Position numbers and translations under genes: made by a program. Shown in pieces: positions 24,160-36,061 of a DNA stretch of 64,000 nucleotides. Source of the stretch: Nymphaea colorata (taxonomy: Eukaryota > Streptophyta > Magnoliopsida > Nymphaeales > Nymphaeaceae); assembly GCF_008831285.2 (NCBI RefSeq), contig NC_045138.2, forward strand, positions 25,701,934 to 25,765,933, in the 5' to 3' direction. The notes under the pieces were generated by a model. That model was not told the DNA's origin. It did not search any database and saw nothing but the letters and a program-made list of their open reading frames with translations. The first letter of the stretch is position 1, and every line of letters starts with the position of its first letter.

Positions 24160-25221
24160 AAGTCGGTCCGCATCAGGGCCCTGCGAGTCACTGAGTTTTA
24201 AAACCTTGCTTTTAAAGGACAAACTTGAAATGTTTATGAAGTCTACGCATTGATATGGTTGCCAACCTATCAAACAGATAGCTAAATTCGGTCATTCAGA
24301 ATCCGTGATCTTTTACAAGCGCTAGAAATCTCAGGTAAACAAAGAAGTTTCGATCATGGAAGCGTGAGGTTAGGTTTTTAATAATGCAACGTAATTACAT
24401 ATAATTTGAAATTTTGGAAAAAAAAAAAAGTTAAAAAAGACGGTTGTTCTACGAAAGAAACTTAATTGCCATGATATCTTCTCCATTGAACAATATAAGC
24501 CAAATTCTTGATTCCCAAAATCATTGAGCAATAAACTAAAAAGCAAGGAATATGATCACATAGGAATATCCGCTGCCGCAGCCATTAAATTAATATATAT
24601 ATATATATATAGTCACGAACATCACGGATGACAACCTAGTCAATCTTCGATCCCCGAACATCACCGTTTGACAGCCGAGTCAATCTTCTAGTCGTAACAA
24701 CATTCGAAAGTAATGGTGGTCATATATATATAAGACAATGCTTGATCGATTTTCGTTGCTTTTCTGCTTGCCTGGTAGAGAGTTCGACTGTGACTTGATC
24801 TGCACCTCAAGCAAACGGCGGACAAACTTGTTCCTCTCCTCCTCTCCATGAATTATTAGTCATCCATACGAACCTGCGTCACGACATGTCGATATGGATG
24901 GATAAAACGGTGGGATTTCTTTTTGTTCAATTTGTGATATTCAAAATCCTCTTCTTTTTAACCAGGGCAGACCCCATGACATTATCCAACTACAAAAGAG
25001 CCAGAGGCCATTAAATCTTTTTAAAAGATCGTTGTTTTCACTTTGGAGCATTGCCTGTTTGTGATGAGACAATTTAGAGTGTGGTGCGAAGGCATGTAGT
25101 TTCGATCAGTCCAACCGGCGGCTGGACCCATTTCCGACACCCCTCCCCTGCACCACATTCTCTTCAACGGACTTTTACCTCTGTGTGAGAAAGAGATAGA
25201 GAGCGCCAGAGAGGGTGAGAG
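24160..25221 (+). repeat. Upstream part of the second UGT duplication unit
   Basis: Diverged copy of 19785-20858 in the same orientation, about 4.36 kb away when aligned at the start codons. Compared with that copy it has a short extra tandem duplication around 24614-24690 (CGAACATCAC ... GAGTCAATCTTC occurs twice) and different AT microsatellite lengths. Confidence 0.85.
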
Positions 25222-25930
25222 ATGATGAAGGCGAGGAGAGTGGTAATGTTTCCCGCACCAGGTGCTGGGCACCTGCTCTCCATGATCGAGCTGGCCAGGC
25301 AAATTCTGCAACACACCCACAACCTCTCCATAACCGTCCTCATCATCCGACCTCCTTCCTCATCAACTTTTGCCTCTTCCTCCATTTCCTACCACCTTGA
25401 TGCCGTGGCTGCCTCCGAACTCGACATCAACTTCAGGGAGCTTCCTCAAGCTGCTTTTCCAGAAGTTGAATCGGAAGGCCTGGCGTGCAACCTACGCTTC
25501 ATAGACAACCACAAGCCCGCCGTCTCGGAGGCCCTCACCGCTCTCCAGGAGACTACCACCATCACTGCCTTCATCGTCGACTTGTTCTGCATCTCCTCAA
25601 CCAGTGCCTCTCTAGATCTCGGCATCCCCATTCCTCTTCTTCACATCCGGAGCAACCACGACGTGCATCGTGATTTACTTGCCGGAGATGGACTGGAAGT
25701 ATGAATGCGATCTCAAAGACCTGACCAAGGAAGTAGAGCTTCCCGGCTCAGTGCGCCCGCTGCCTTCATCTGCCTTGCCGAATGCAATCCTGAGGAAGAA
25801 GGAGGACGGCTACCGGTGGTCCGCACAAAACACCCGCCTTTGTTCTGGTTTGGACGGCATGCTGGTGGACACCTTCAACGAGTTGCAGCCGACGGCTATC
25901 GAGGCCCTGACCGATGGACGGTGTAGCTAA
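25222..25930 (+). pseudogene. Truncated, frameshifted UGT (copy of 20859-22301)
   Basis: The start, catalytic His region (PGAGHLLSMIE) and Asp region (FIVDLFC) match the intact neighbour almost residue for residue. At about 25630 two bases are missing where the intact gene reads GGCATCCCCACCTTC, so the frame shifts; homology resumes in another frame at LPEMDWKYECDLKD and runs to about residue 234 of the intact gene (LTDGRC). The sequence then breaks off at 25926 into unrelated DNA with a stop. The whole C-terminal domain, including the PSPG box, is absent and was not found before the next UGT. A 160-residue frame is still open from the ATG, but it lacks the donor-binding half, so activity is not expected. 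Confidence 0.93.
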
Positions 25931-26100
25931 AAGTGAGAAAGCCGCCAGTCAGTGATAATTTTACTGACGACAGAAGGAACGTGTTGATACATTTACTGAT
26001 GGTGACCATCTCTATCACTAAAATTCAACTTTTACTGACAGTGTCATCCATCAGTACAACTTTGACCTTCATCGATAACATCGTCAACGGTCAGTGAAAA
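25927..26100. mobile_element. Possible CACTA-like transposon end at the UGT breakpoint
   Basis: Immediately after the UGT homology stops, short words GTCAGTGA, TTTACTGAC, TTTACTGATGG, TTTTACTGACAG, CATCAGTA and GTCAGTGAAA recur within about 150 bases in both orientations. Clusters of such motifs are typical of the subterminal regions of plant CACTA elements. No canonical CACTA terminus or transposase is visible, so this is tentative. Confidence 0.3.
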
Positions 26101-27261
26101 TCTATTATTTATAAACGGAAAATACCATAGAACATATGTAACCGTCATTTAATGTTTAACTCAAGAAACAAAGAAATCAAAGCAGAACTGCTTGCAGCTT
26201 CGACTTGACTTTTGGAAGTCGAATATAACTGTGATCTGTAGCTTTAAACTAATTAATAACTTATTCGGACAGTAAAAATAATGATTGGATTGGATGAACA
26301 TGTTCGACTCTCTGCTTGCACACTTTGTGGCCAGGCTCCTTGTTCATTCACAAAATTATACAAAAGCCAAAAGACATTGTTGATGGAAAATCCTTGATTA
26401 ATCTCTACTGCACAAAATCCAAATTTGTTTTATGAATTTCATGCATGAAAGACTATTCATCACATAAACAAAGCTAATGGACATAGCCAAAATGTCGTTC
26501 GATGGCATTATTTCTCACTAAAGTTTTTCTCACAGTAAAAACTTGTTTTTGGATGGAAAACCCGGGGTGGGCGCCAGAAGCAAAACTTCGTTTTAGAAAC
26601 CTTGTCTTTTCGTGAAACGCTATTTTGGGTTTGAAAACAAAGTTTTGAGCGTGCATCCAAACACGCCCTTGAGGCATTTAATTATGTTTCAAAATTTCAT
26701 CTAATTTGAAATTTTGAAAAAAAGAAAAACTAAAACGATTTGATCCTGATACCTAATCAATTTTCACCAGATTCCTTGACAATCATTGATGAGGAAACCA
26801 CTTATCCTCGCAGCAATAAATTTGAAAGTAATTAGGATGACAATACGCACTATGGCAAGCACCAAAAAACTTTGTTTCTTATATTTATTTATGACGGTCG
26901 TTAACGTCTCTTGATTTGGCAGTATATTGCCATTTCCACTCTCACGCTCTATCAGTGTATATGCGACTAATTAAGCCATGTTTAGAGTTTGGAGTTGACG
27001 GGAAGGATGAACATCCCAGCATCCCCAGATAGAAAAAGGCCCATTTGAAAGGGGATAAATTAAAGATGAAGAATTGAAAATTTTTTGTAAGGAAATACTA
27101 CTGAAAGATGAGATAAATTGTTGGAAAACCATGTCCATTCGAGTTATTCCAGTGGCGGCCGGACTTATTTCGGACGCCCCTGACCAAGCAAATTCCCTTC
27201 AACAGCATCCTTCCTGATCTTTTACTACCAGAAAGACAGACAGGGAGAGACACAGAGAGAG
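26101..27261. other. Intergenic and promoter region of the third UGT
   Basis: From about 26670 (AATTTGAAATTTT followed by an A-rich run) there is weak collinearity with the promoter copies at about 20055 and 24400, so a degraded version of the shared promoter precedes this copy too. 26520-26670 looks like a mobile-element fragment ending in GCATCCAAACACGCCCTT. No gene seen. Confidence 0.4.
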
Positions 27262-28624
27262 ATGATGAAGGGGAGGACTGTGGTACTGCTCCCCACACCA
27301 GGAGCTGGGCACCTGGTCGCCATGATCGAGCTGGCAAAGCAAATTCTACATCACACCCGAAACCTCTCCATCACCATCCTCATCATCCGACCTCCCTCCT
27401 CCTCCCCCTTTGCCTCTTCCTCCATCTCCCAACACCTTGATGCTGTGGCTGCCTCCGGCCTCGACATCAACTCCGTGGAGCTTCACCAACCTGCTCTTTC
27501 TGAACTCGAAGGCCAGGCGAACCACCTAGCCTTCCTAGACAACCAGAAATCCGCTGTCTCCGAGGCCCTCACCGCGCTCCAGCAAACCACCACCATCCTT
27601 GCTTTCATCGCCGATTGGCTCTGCATCGCAACAACCACAGCCTCTCTAGAGCTCGGCATCCCCACCTTCGTCCTCTTCACATCCGGTGCAACCACACTCT
27701 GCCTTTTCATTTACTTACCGGAGATGGATCGGAACTATGAACAAGATTTCAAAGACGTGACCGAGAAAGTCGAGTTTCCAGGCTCACTGCCGCTGCCTTC
27801 ATCTGCATTGCCAATTTTTTTACAGGGAAAGGAGGAGGGAGGGTATCAATGGGTCCTAAGAAATGCCCATCTTTATTCTGGATTGGACGGGATACTAGTG
27901 AACAGCTTCAACGAGTTGCAGCCGCGGGCTATCGAGGCCTTGACCGACGGACTGTGCTGCCCTGGGGGCCGAACCCCGCCCGTATATTCCGTCGGACCAT
28001 TGTTGGATCTGGGCACTGCTGGGTCCGACTCAAACGGCCAGGACTGCATCAAGTGGCTCGACCAACAGCCCCACTCATCTGTCCTGTTCTTGTGCTTCGG
28101 CAGCATGGGCGCCTTCCCAACCGAGCAGATTCACGAGATCGCGCGCGGGCTGGAACTCAGCGGCCAGCGATTCCTGTGGTCGCTCCGGGTTCGTGGAGAG
28201 GACGAGAGAGCGCGGACTGGTCTGGCCGAAGTGGGCGCCCCAGGTCGCCATTCTCTCGCACTCGGCAGTTGGTGGGTTCGTGTCGCATTGCGGATGGAAC
28301 TCCACCCTCGAGAGCATGTGGTTCGGAGTGCCCATCATCGCTTGGCCTCTGTACGCAGAACAAGTGTTGAACGCGTTTGAGTTGGTGAATGCCTTGGGAG
28401 TGGGATTAGCTCTGAACAGAGAAGGCGATGATGGCAGTAGTGGAATAGTCAGAGCAGAAGAACTGGAGAGGGCTGTGAGGAGCTTGATGGAAGTTGATGA
28501 GGAAGGTGCGAAAGTTCGTGAGAAGATGAAGGAGATGAAGGAGTTGGGGAGGAAGGCTGTAGTAGAAGGAGGGTCATCCTACCTCAATTTTGCAACTTTG
28601 GTCGGAAAGTGGACTACTGGCTGA
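27262..28624 (+). pseudogene. UGT with a 74-bp internal deletion and frameshift
   Basis: Group E UGT related to the intact gene at 37756. The first frame runs from MMKGRTVVLLP (catalytic His at residue 17) through LCFGSMGAFPTEQ to RFLWSLRVR, then shifts; homology continues in another frame from ERTRERGLVWPKW through a complete PSPG box to the stop at 28622-28624. Aligned with 37756-39198, exactly 74 bases are missing between two GGGTTCG heptamers (38681 and 38755 in the intact gene), leaving one heptamer at 28187-28193. The lost segment corresponds to about 25 residues ahead of the PSPG box. The shifted first frame stays open to 28380, giving a 372-residue product without a donor-binding domain. 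An annotation program might hide this with a false intron. Confidence 0.93.
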
Positions 28625-28789
28625 ATTAATTAACAGCAGTTCAATCTTGTAATCTTCCAGATCATATTGTACGAGAGATAACGTCATCCGTTTGCTGACG
28701 ATAAAGGCAATTTGTTGGGACCATTTTCGAAAATGTGAAAACATCGACTACCAGATCATTCCCTTGGGTGTTGCCTTAGTTGCTCTCAT

Positions 28790-30840
28790 GCATAAGTGTT
28801 CATCGTCCCCTGTTACAACCATGTCATCAACTTACACTGTGACCACCTATGTTTCCTTTTGTGAATTACTAGATTATGGTCTGGAAAGCTCTGAGTGTAG
28901 CCCATCTTTATCAATTTGCTACTAAGTTTGGTAAACCACACTAATGGTGATTGTTTTAAGCAGTAGAGTGACTTGTTTTGACTGTTTCTCTTACAGTCCT
29001 TGTAGTAATTCCATATAAATATCTTTTGAATTGCCATTTAGGAAGGTGTTTTTAGTATCTAGTTGATATAGTGATCACTTTTTCGCAGCTGCCGCAAATA
29101 AGAGAATTCTGATTGTAATCTTTGCAATTGGAACGAAGGTTTCATGGAAGTTTACTCCTTCTACCTGCATGTGCCCTTTGGCCACGAATTTGTCCTCAAA
29201 TCTCTCTATTTCCTCGCAACTCTTGTATTTGATTTTGTAGGTCCACTAGCAAACTACTGCTCTTTTACCTTGTTGCAATGGTACTATTTGATAGGTGTTA
29301 TTTTCATCTACAGATTTGAGCTCCTCTCATAGACACTTACCATTCTGATTTTGTGTTTGCCTCAGAAAAGCTCTGAGGCTCTTTCTGAGAAACACACTTA
29401 TCATGAAATTTGTTCTGAACTTTCTGGATGTCTTTGCGCCATAATTGAAGTCAGCTACCAAGTATTTTTCTTGATGCTTTCACATAATATGTCGGGAAAT
29501 CTTTAAGCCGAGCTGGCAATTGACTCACTCTGGAGGACCGACGTAGTCGACCCTTGAGTGTTCTATTCGTCATTGCCATGAGCCGCGAGCGTATTCGGTT
29601 CTTGATAGCCGTGGGTTGTACTGTCTCCAATATTAGCATTTAATTCCAGTGTAGGAGAGCACTGAATGACTGCACTAATTGTATTTAGTGCAGATGGAAG
29701 TGGGTACACCAATATATTGAATGCAGGGATAGGAATGTTTAATGCACGCATAGGAGGGTACTCTTCTACTGACTGCACTAATTGTATTTAGTGCAGATGG
29801 AAGTGGGTACACCAATATATCGAATGCAGGCATTGGAATGATTAATGCACGCATAGGAGGGTACTCTTCTCTACGACTCTACCTAATGCAGGCATATGAA
29901 ACAACACTGCTTTGTCCGACAAAATTATGTTTCTGTGCTTATACACCCCATTTTTTTGTGCACTTCCCGGGCATGTAGTTGATGTACCATGCCCTTTCCT
30001 TTAAGAAAGTTTTTCAAACTTCTCGTTCACAAATTCTACTAGTTCAGACACATCGTCCTCTAAGTTCTTAGTCCAATAGTTCGTTTTCTTGCTTCTTGCT
30101 GGTTTCTCATGAAGATTTCCGCGTTTATCTCTACTGTGTCACAATTTATTGCAATAAGTACATCTCATCTTGGGTCTTCCACGATTACTACTGGTTCTTA
30201 GTGAGTGACCTCTGTTTGTCCAACATGAAACGCAATGGTTTCATGGTTCGACTATCTCTCTGTCTTCTCTTCAAGGTCATACTTGAATATCTTCCGTCGG
30301 GCATCTTCCCACTGGATCATAGCACAGATACTACTAAGTGATAGTCGTGGGTAGTTCATGAGAATACAACTGCTAAGTGTATCCAACCCCTGGCCAAGGC
30401 CTGTAAGAAGTTTGAAAATTTGATCAATCTATATTCTTTGCCTCATGGTATCAATGTCAACAGTAGTCCGACAAATCTGACGGCATTGGGACAGTTCATC
30501 CCCCATTCCTTTCAGGTTACTCAAGTGGAGATGGAAAGGTTCCATACATTTAATGCTTTTGGCAATATCTTGCTGCAACTGATATGCTCTTGTCAGACTA
30601 TGTTTCTCTCTGTACATCTCCGCCAAGGAGTCCCAAAGTTCCTTGGCTGAACCTAGAAACAAGAATCCCTCCGCTTTTGCAGGTTCCATAGGGTTCAGCA
30701 GCCACGAGACTGGGGATTGAATGTACAGCAACCGAATGAAAGTTTAGTCTGCAATTAATTTTGAACTTGAGAATACAATCCTTAAATAGAGCCTGGTAGC
30801 TCTTTCTTAAATAAAACAACTATTCAGAATAACAACCTTG
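28790..30840 (-). mobile_element. Degraded Ty1/Copia element fragment
   Basis: On the minus strand, in expected order: a gag-like region (30731-30429: NPMEPAKAEGFLFLGSAKELWDSL, typical of UBN2/Copia gag, split here by reference only), a zinc-knuckle-like CTYCNK...HSRDK stretch at about 30150, an integrase-to-RT linker (LRRSSRVSQLPARLKDF, about 29540), and an RT fragment (KSLYCLKQSPLVWF, 28960) reaching a VDDMVVTGDD box at about 28830. Frameshifts and stops are frequent and the integrase core is missing. No LTRs were identified. It differs clearly from the intact-LTR element to its right and is older. Confidence 0.8.
29667..29872 (-). repeat. 103-bp tandem duplication inside the degraded Copia
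   Basis: Two adjacent copies (29667-29769 and 29770-29872) share TGACTGCACTAATTG at the start and GGAGGGTACTCTTCT at the end with only a few mismatches. It lies in the relic's region after the zinc knuckle. Confidence 0.9.
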
Positions 30841-31295
30841 ATACGAATATTATTAGTTTGTTTATTTTGTTACAGCAGAATTTTTCTGGATCTTTCTCTA
30901 CACCTTAGCCATCTGCATAAACAATAAATTGCACATTGTACAAGTCGATAAACAGTAGTAAGAATTCCTTTCAAACACTACGTACTTAAAATAGTAGCTG
31001 GATCAGAATTCAGCCTTTACTTAGTCCTTCGTTTGACAACAATAACCAACGAATTCGCACCATGAGAATTGTTGTTCTCCAAGGTCTCTTGTTTGTAGAG
31101 AGACCACTAAAACTACAACCAAGGCGATAAGAAAACCCCAGAGGCTCATCCAAGGTCACGGAGCAGCACATAAGCTCACGCCCGCACCCATCAAGCATTT
31201 CTCGAGAACTGTGACAATTTGAGAACACTTAAAACAACATCAACGATTTGAGAACACCAAAAACAGCATCAACAACAACATCTGAGAATTCTTGA
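30841..31295. other. Short unassigned stretch left of the intact Copia
   Basis: No recognised gene. A minus-strand frame at 31010-31228 has no known domain. See the finding on the locus split by the Copia insertion. Confidence 0.4.
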
Positions 31296-31690
31296 TGTTA
31301 GGAACAACACAGAAAACTCTCCTCTCACACTCTCAAGAGGGGGTTAGAAGCAAGAAGGAAGAAGACAACGATTTACGTGGTTCGGAGCAATAATCTCCTA
31401 CGTCCACGGTTGCACAGATCTCTTGTATTCTCTCTCTTAGAAGAACACACAGACAGACACACAACAACCGGCGGCCATCCTCAAAACATAAGGATTAGGG
31501 TAAACCCGCATTTGTACAAAATGACTTATATGCCCTTACATAAGGAAAATTTTCCATCAGGGGCTAACGCCCCCGAACCCCCAAGCAAGGGGGCGCTGCT
31601 CCCCTGCAACCCCCAGCCAACTTACCGCGAAGTTGGATCCACGGTATTGCAAATGAGTGTCCAATATGGATCAAGTTCAATACACCAACA
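31296..31690 (-). repeat. 3' LTR of the Copia element
   Basis: 395 bp, TG...CA ends, direct repeat of 35666-36061. Confidence 0.96.
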
Positions 31691-31701
31691 ATCTCCCACT
31701 T
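31691..31701 (-). other. Polypurine tract of the Copia element
   Basis: AAGTGGGAGAT on the minus strand, directly adjoining the 3' LTR, where plus-strand DNA synthesis of Copia elements is primed. Confidence 0.85.
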
Positions 31702-31758
31702 GGAATTTGATCCATCCAAGTGCTTGTACATCATATACTCAACCTGTGCGATCATCAA

Positions 31759-34700
31759 TCAACCTTGGAGACCAACTGAGGTTAAACATAACCTCAACTT
31801 CTCAGCAGTCACTGGCTTTGTCAACATGTCTGCTGGATTCTCTGTTCCACGAATCTTTTCAAGAGATAGTATCTTCTCTTCCAACAAATCTCTAATGAAA
31901 TGATACTTCAATTCAATATGCTTTGTTCTAGCATGGAACACTGGATTGTTGGCTAAATGAATTGCACTTTGACTGTCACAAGAGAGAACACTCTTATCTT
32001 CCTTTACATGCAATTCTTTTAGAATAGTCTTTAGCCAAATCATCTCTTTGCTGGCTTCTGTAACAGCAATATATTCAGCTTCTGTAGTAGACAGCGCAAC
32101 AACCTTTTGAAGCTGTGAAACCCAACTAACACAGGTTCCTCCTAGGGTGTAAATGTACCCGGTAGTACTTCTCCTACTTTCAAGATCACCACCCAAATCT
32201 GCATCCACAAAGCCATGCAAAAGTAATTCGTTTTTCTTAAAACAAAGGCTCATACCTGAAGTTCCTTTCAAGTAACGTAATATCCACTTCACAGCTTTCC
32301 AATGTTTCTTTCTAGGCTCAGCCATGTATCTGCTCACTGCTCCCATTGCTTGTGCTATGTCTGGTCTACTGCATACCATAACATACATCAAGCTACCCAC
32401 TGCTGAAGCATATGGAATCTTTGACATTTCTTCATGTTCTTCATCTGTCTTGGGTGACAAATCCTTGGACAGTTTGAAATGACTAGCAAGAAGCGTACTA
32501 ACAGGTTTAGCATCTTGCATCTTAAACCTGCACAAGATCTTCTCAATATAATTTTGTTGAGACAAATTTAATGTACATGTCTTACTGTCCCTACTAATTC
32601 TCATCCCAAGGATTTGTTTCGCAGCGCCTAGATCTTTCATTTCAAACTCCTTTGATCGTTGTTCTTTCAGAGAATTAATCTTTTACAAATTTGAGCCTGC
32701 AATAAGCATATCATCCACATATAATAGTAAAATGATATAACAACTATCAATGTTCTTAAAATAGCAACAGTGATCCATATCACACTTCTTAAAAGCATTT
32801 CTCCCCATGAAGTTATCAAACTTTTTGTACCACTGTCTCGGTGCCGGCTTTAAACCATAGAGACTCTTCTCTAACTTGCATACAAGACTTTCTTTTCCTA
32901 ATACTTGAAAGCCTTCAGGTTGCACCATATAAATATCTTCCTCCAAATCCCCATGAAGGAATGCAGTCTTTACATCTAGTTGCTCTAAATATAAATTTTC
33001 AGCTGCAACTAAACTCAATACCAATCTTATAGTAGTTAGTTTTAAAACAGGAGAGAAAATTTCTGTATAATCTATACCTTCTTTCTGTTGAAAACCTTTC
33101 ACTACTAACCTTGATTTGTACATTTTCCATGCTTCTTCTTTAATCCTATATACCCATTTGTTTTGCAATGCCTTCTTCCCACAAGGAAGCTCAGTTAATG
33201 TCCATGTTCTGTTAGCATGTAGAGAGTCCATCTCCTCTTTCATAGCTAACTCCCACTTAACAGAATCTGTAACCTTCATTGCTTCATCAAAACACTCGGG
33301 TTCTCCAGCATCAGTTAACAACAAGTAATGTAAGTAAGGAGAATACCTTCGATTTGGTTTTGGCCTTCTGCTTGATCTCCTTAATGGAGGTTTGGATGTG
33401 CTTGCTTCTTGTTCTATCTAACTGTTTCCATTTTGACTCTTAATTGCAACATCATCTTCAGAGACATCTTGAAGTTCTACAATGTCTTCACTTGTGTCAT
33501 GATGTTCATTTTTCTCAGACATAAAACTATCCTTGTCTTTGTACAGAGCCATCTCATTAAACATTACATCATTATGTCTAATAATTTTCTTTTCTTTATC
33601 ATCCCAAAAGCGATACCCAAACTCATCATTTCCATAACCAATGAAATAACATTTCCTGGACTTAGGATCTAATTTATCCCTTTTATCCGAGTCTATATGT
33701 ATGTAAGAAACACAACCGAAGACTCTTAAGTGTGCAAGATTTACCTCCTGGCCGGTCCAGGCTTCTTCAGGTATTCCATAGTCCAAAGGAACAGAAGGCC
33801 CACGATTTATCAAGTATGAAGCTGTACTGATTGCATCCGCCCAAAACATCTTTGGTAAACCTGAATGCAGTCTCATGCTTCTTGCTCTTTCACAAAGGGT
33901 TCTGTTCATTCTTTCAGCAACCACATTTTGTCGTGGCTTTTTAGGGACCGTTCTTTGTGTTCGAATCCCATGATCTGCACAAAAATTTTTAAACTCTTTG
34001 ATGTCATACTCACCTCCATTATCTGACCGCAGACATTTAATCTTCTTTCCGATCTGATTTTCTACTTCTGCTTTTCACTTTTTGAAAACAGTAAACACGT
34101 CAGATTTATATTTGAGAAAGTAAACCCATATCTTCCTTGTACAATCATCAATGAATGTGACATAGTATAGGGATCCTCCAAGAGAACGAACTGGAGCTAG
34201 TCTCCAAACATCAGTATGCACCAACTCTAGCTTTTCCTTCTTTGGAGGCCGTCCAACTTTGGAGAAAGTGACCATTTTCTGTTTTCCGAAAACACAGTCT
34301 TCACATAGCCCAATGTCTACAGATTTCAAGTCATGCAACTTGTTATTTGTTGTCATGATCTTCATTCCCTTCTCACTCATATGCCCAAGCCTGTAATGCC
34401 ACAACAATTATTTATTATCACATTTCGCCACAGCCACTGTGTCTTTCACATCTGCAGTCATGTACAAAGTGCCAAGTTTGTGACCTCGTGCTATAACCAT
34501 AACACCTTTGGTTATCTTCCAAGATCCGCCAACAAAGGTAGTAACATAGCCTTCGTCGTCTAACTGTCCGACCGAGATGAGATTCCTCTTCAACCCTGGG
34601 ACATGTCTGACATCTTTTAACTTCCATACATGCCCATTCTCCATTTTAATGTGAACCTCACATTTCCCTACAATATCCAGAGGTTCATCAACTGCAAGGT

Positions 34701-35628
34701 ATACTCTACCAAATTTTCCTGCAACATAGTTATGCATACTTTCATTAGAATACGTTGAATGGAAAGATGCGCCAGAGTCTAAAATCCAAGACTCTATAGA
34801 GCTGTGTACACTCAAGGCAAGTGCATCAGCTATATCTTCTGTTGCTGCATTTGCTGAATCATCTTCACGATTTGGGTTCTTCTTCTTCAACAACCTGCAA
34901 TCTCTTTTCCAGTGTCCTGGCTTACCACAGTTCCAACAGCCATCACTTCGAAGTTTGGATTGACTCTTTCCCTTAGATTTGGACCTTCCACGCTCTTGGT
35001 AGCGTTGATTAGTTCTGCCCCTATTTTGAACATTTAGGGCAGAACCGAGGGGCTCTCCTGCCTCTCTTCTGCGAATGTCCTCACTAAGTATTAAATCTCG
35101 AACACCACTGAACTTCAATTTGTTTGACCCTGATGAGCTACTCACGGCGGTCACAGTGGCACTCCAACTCTCCGATAGAGATGACAGTAAAATTAAGGCT
35201 TGAACCTCATCATCAAACTTAATATCGATAGAACATAATTGAGAAGTAATAACATTGAACTCATTTATGTGATCCGTAACAGAGGCACCTTCAGTCATTT
35301 TCAAATTAAATAATCGACGCATCAGATATACCTTATTCGAAGCAGAGGGTTTTTCGTACATATCTGTTAGCGTCTTCATCAGACTTGCTGTCGTCTTCTC
35401 GTTAACAATGTTGAAGGCGACGTTTCTGGCCAGTGTCAACCGGATGACTCCAAGGGCTTGTCTATCCAGTAACTGCCAATCTGCATCAGCCATTGTTGCA
35501 GGTTTCGCTCCCATGAGTGGTTCATGCAGTTTCTTCTGATACAAGTAGTCCTCGATCTGCATCTTCCAGAATCCGAAGTCTTTACCGTCGAACTTCTCGA
35601 TTCTGACCTTTCCTTCTTCCAGCGCCAT
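31759..35628 (-). pseudogene. Copia gag-pol polyprotein with four in-frame stops
   Basis: One frame runs from the ATG at 35628 to the stop at 31759 (1,289 codons) with no frameshift. In order: gag (KFDGKDFGFWKMQIEDYL), zinc knuckle CWNCGKPGHWKRDC, aspartic protease WILDSGASFHST, integrase zinc site HYRLGH...CEDCVFGKQK, catalytic core VHTDVW / SDNGGEY / ERMNRTL, RT with LDVKTAFLHGDLEEDI and LLLYVDDMLIAG, and RNase H ALSTTEAEYIA with DSQSAIHLANN. Nonsense codons are TAA at 34408-34410, TGA at 34075-34077, TAG at 33418-33420 and TAA at 32683-32685. This copy could not make full-length polyprotein, though it could be mobilised by a relative. Confidence 0.95.
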
Positions 35629-35650
35629 TGTTCCTACCTCGAACGAACCT

Positions 35651-35663
35651 GGCTCTGATACCA
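35651..35663 (-). other. tRNA-iMet primer binding site
   Basis: TGGTATCAGAGCC on the minus strand, two bases inside the 5' LTR boundary; complementary to the 3' end of initiator-Met tRNA, the usual Copia primer. Confidence 0.93.
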
Positions 35664-35665
35664 GT

Positions 35666-36061
35666 TGTTAGGAACAACACAGAAAACTCTCCTCTCACAC
35701 TCTCAAGAGGGGGTTAGAAGCAACAAGGAAGAAGACAACGATTTACGTGGTTCGGAGCAATAATCTCATACGTCCACGGTCGCACAGATCTCTTGTATTC
35801 TCTCTCTTAGAAGAACACACAGACAGACACACAACAACCGGCGGCCATCCTCAAAACATAAGGATTAGGGCAAACCCGCATTTGTACAAAATGACTTATA
35901 TGTCCTTACATAAGGAAAATTTTCCATCGGGGGCTAATGCCCCCGAACCCCCAAGCAAGGGGGCGCTGCCCCCCTTGCAACCCCCAGCCAACTTATCGCG
36001 AAGTTGGATCCACGGTATTGCAAATGAGTGTCCAATATGGATCAAGTTCCATACACCAACA
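35666..36061 (-). repeat. 5' LTR of the Copia element
   Basis: 396 bp; carries the element promoter in this family. Direct repeat of 31296-31690. Confidence 0.96.

Larger units (their letters stand above)
31296..36061 (-). mobile_element. Complete-structure Ty1/Copia LTR retrotransposon (Tnt1/Tork-like)
   Basis: A 4,766-bp element on the minus strand with two LTRs (31296-31690 and 35666-36061), both TGTTAGG...CCAACA, and a perfect 5-bp target duplication CTTGA (31291-31295 and 36062-36066). The primer site next to the 5' LTR reads TGGTATCAGAGCC, complementary to initiator-Met tRNA, and a polypurine tract AAGTGGGAGAT precedes the 3' LTR. By hand alignment the LTRs differ at about 10 substitutions and one indel in about 395 bp (near 97.5% identity), so the insertion is fairly recent. 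Domain order gag-protease-integrase-RT-RNase H is that of Copia. The polyprotein is interrupted; see its own entry. It sits between the third and fourth UGT copies. Confidence 0.97.

Noticed and set aside
33950-33975. tRNA-like B-box word TTCGAATCCCA
   Set aside because: It lies inside the Copia integrase coding region and has no cloverleaf partner sequences.
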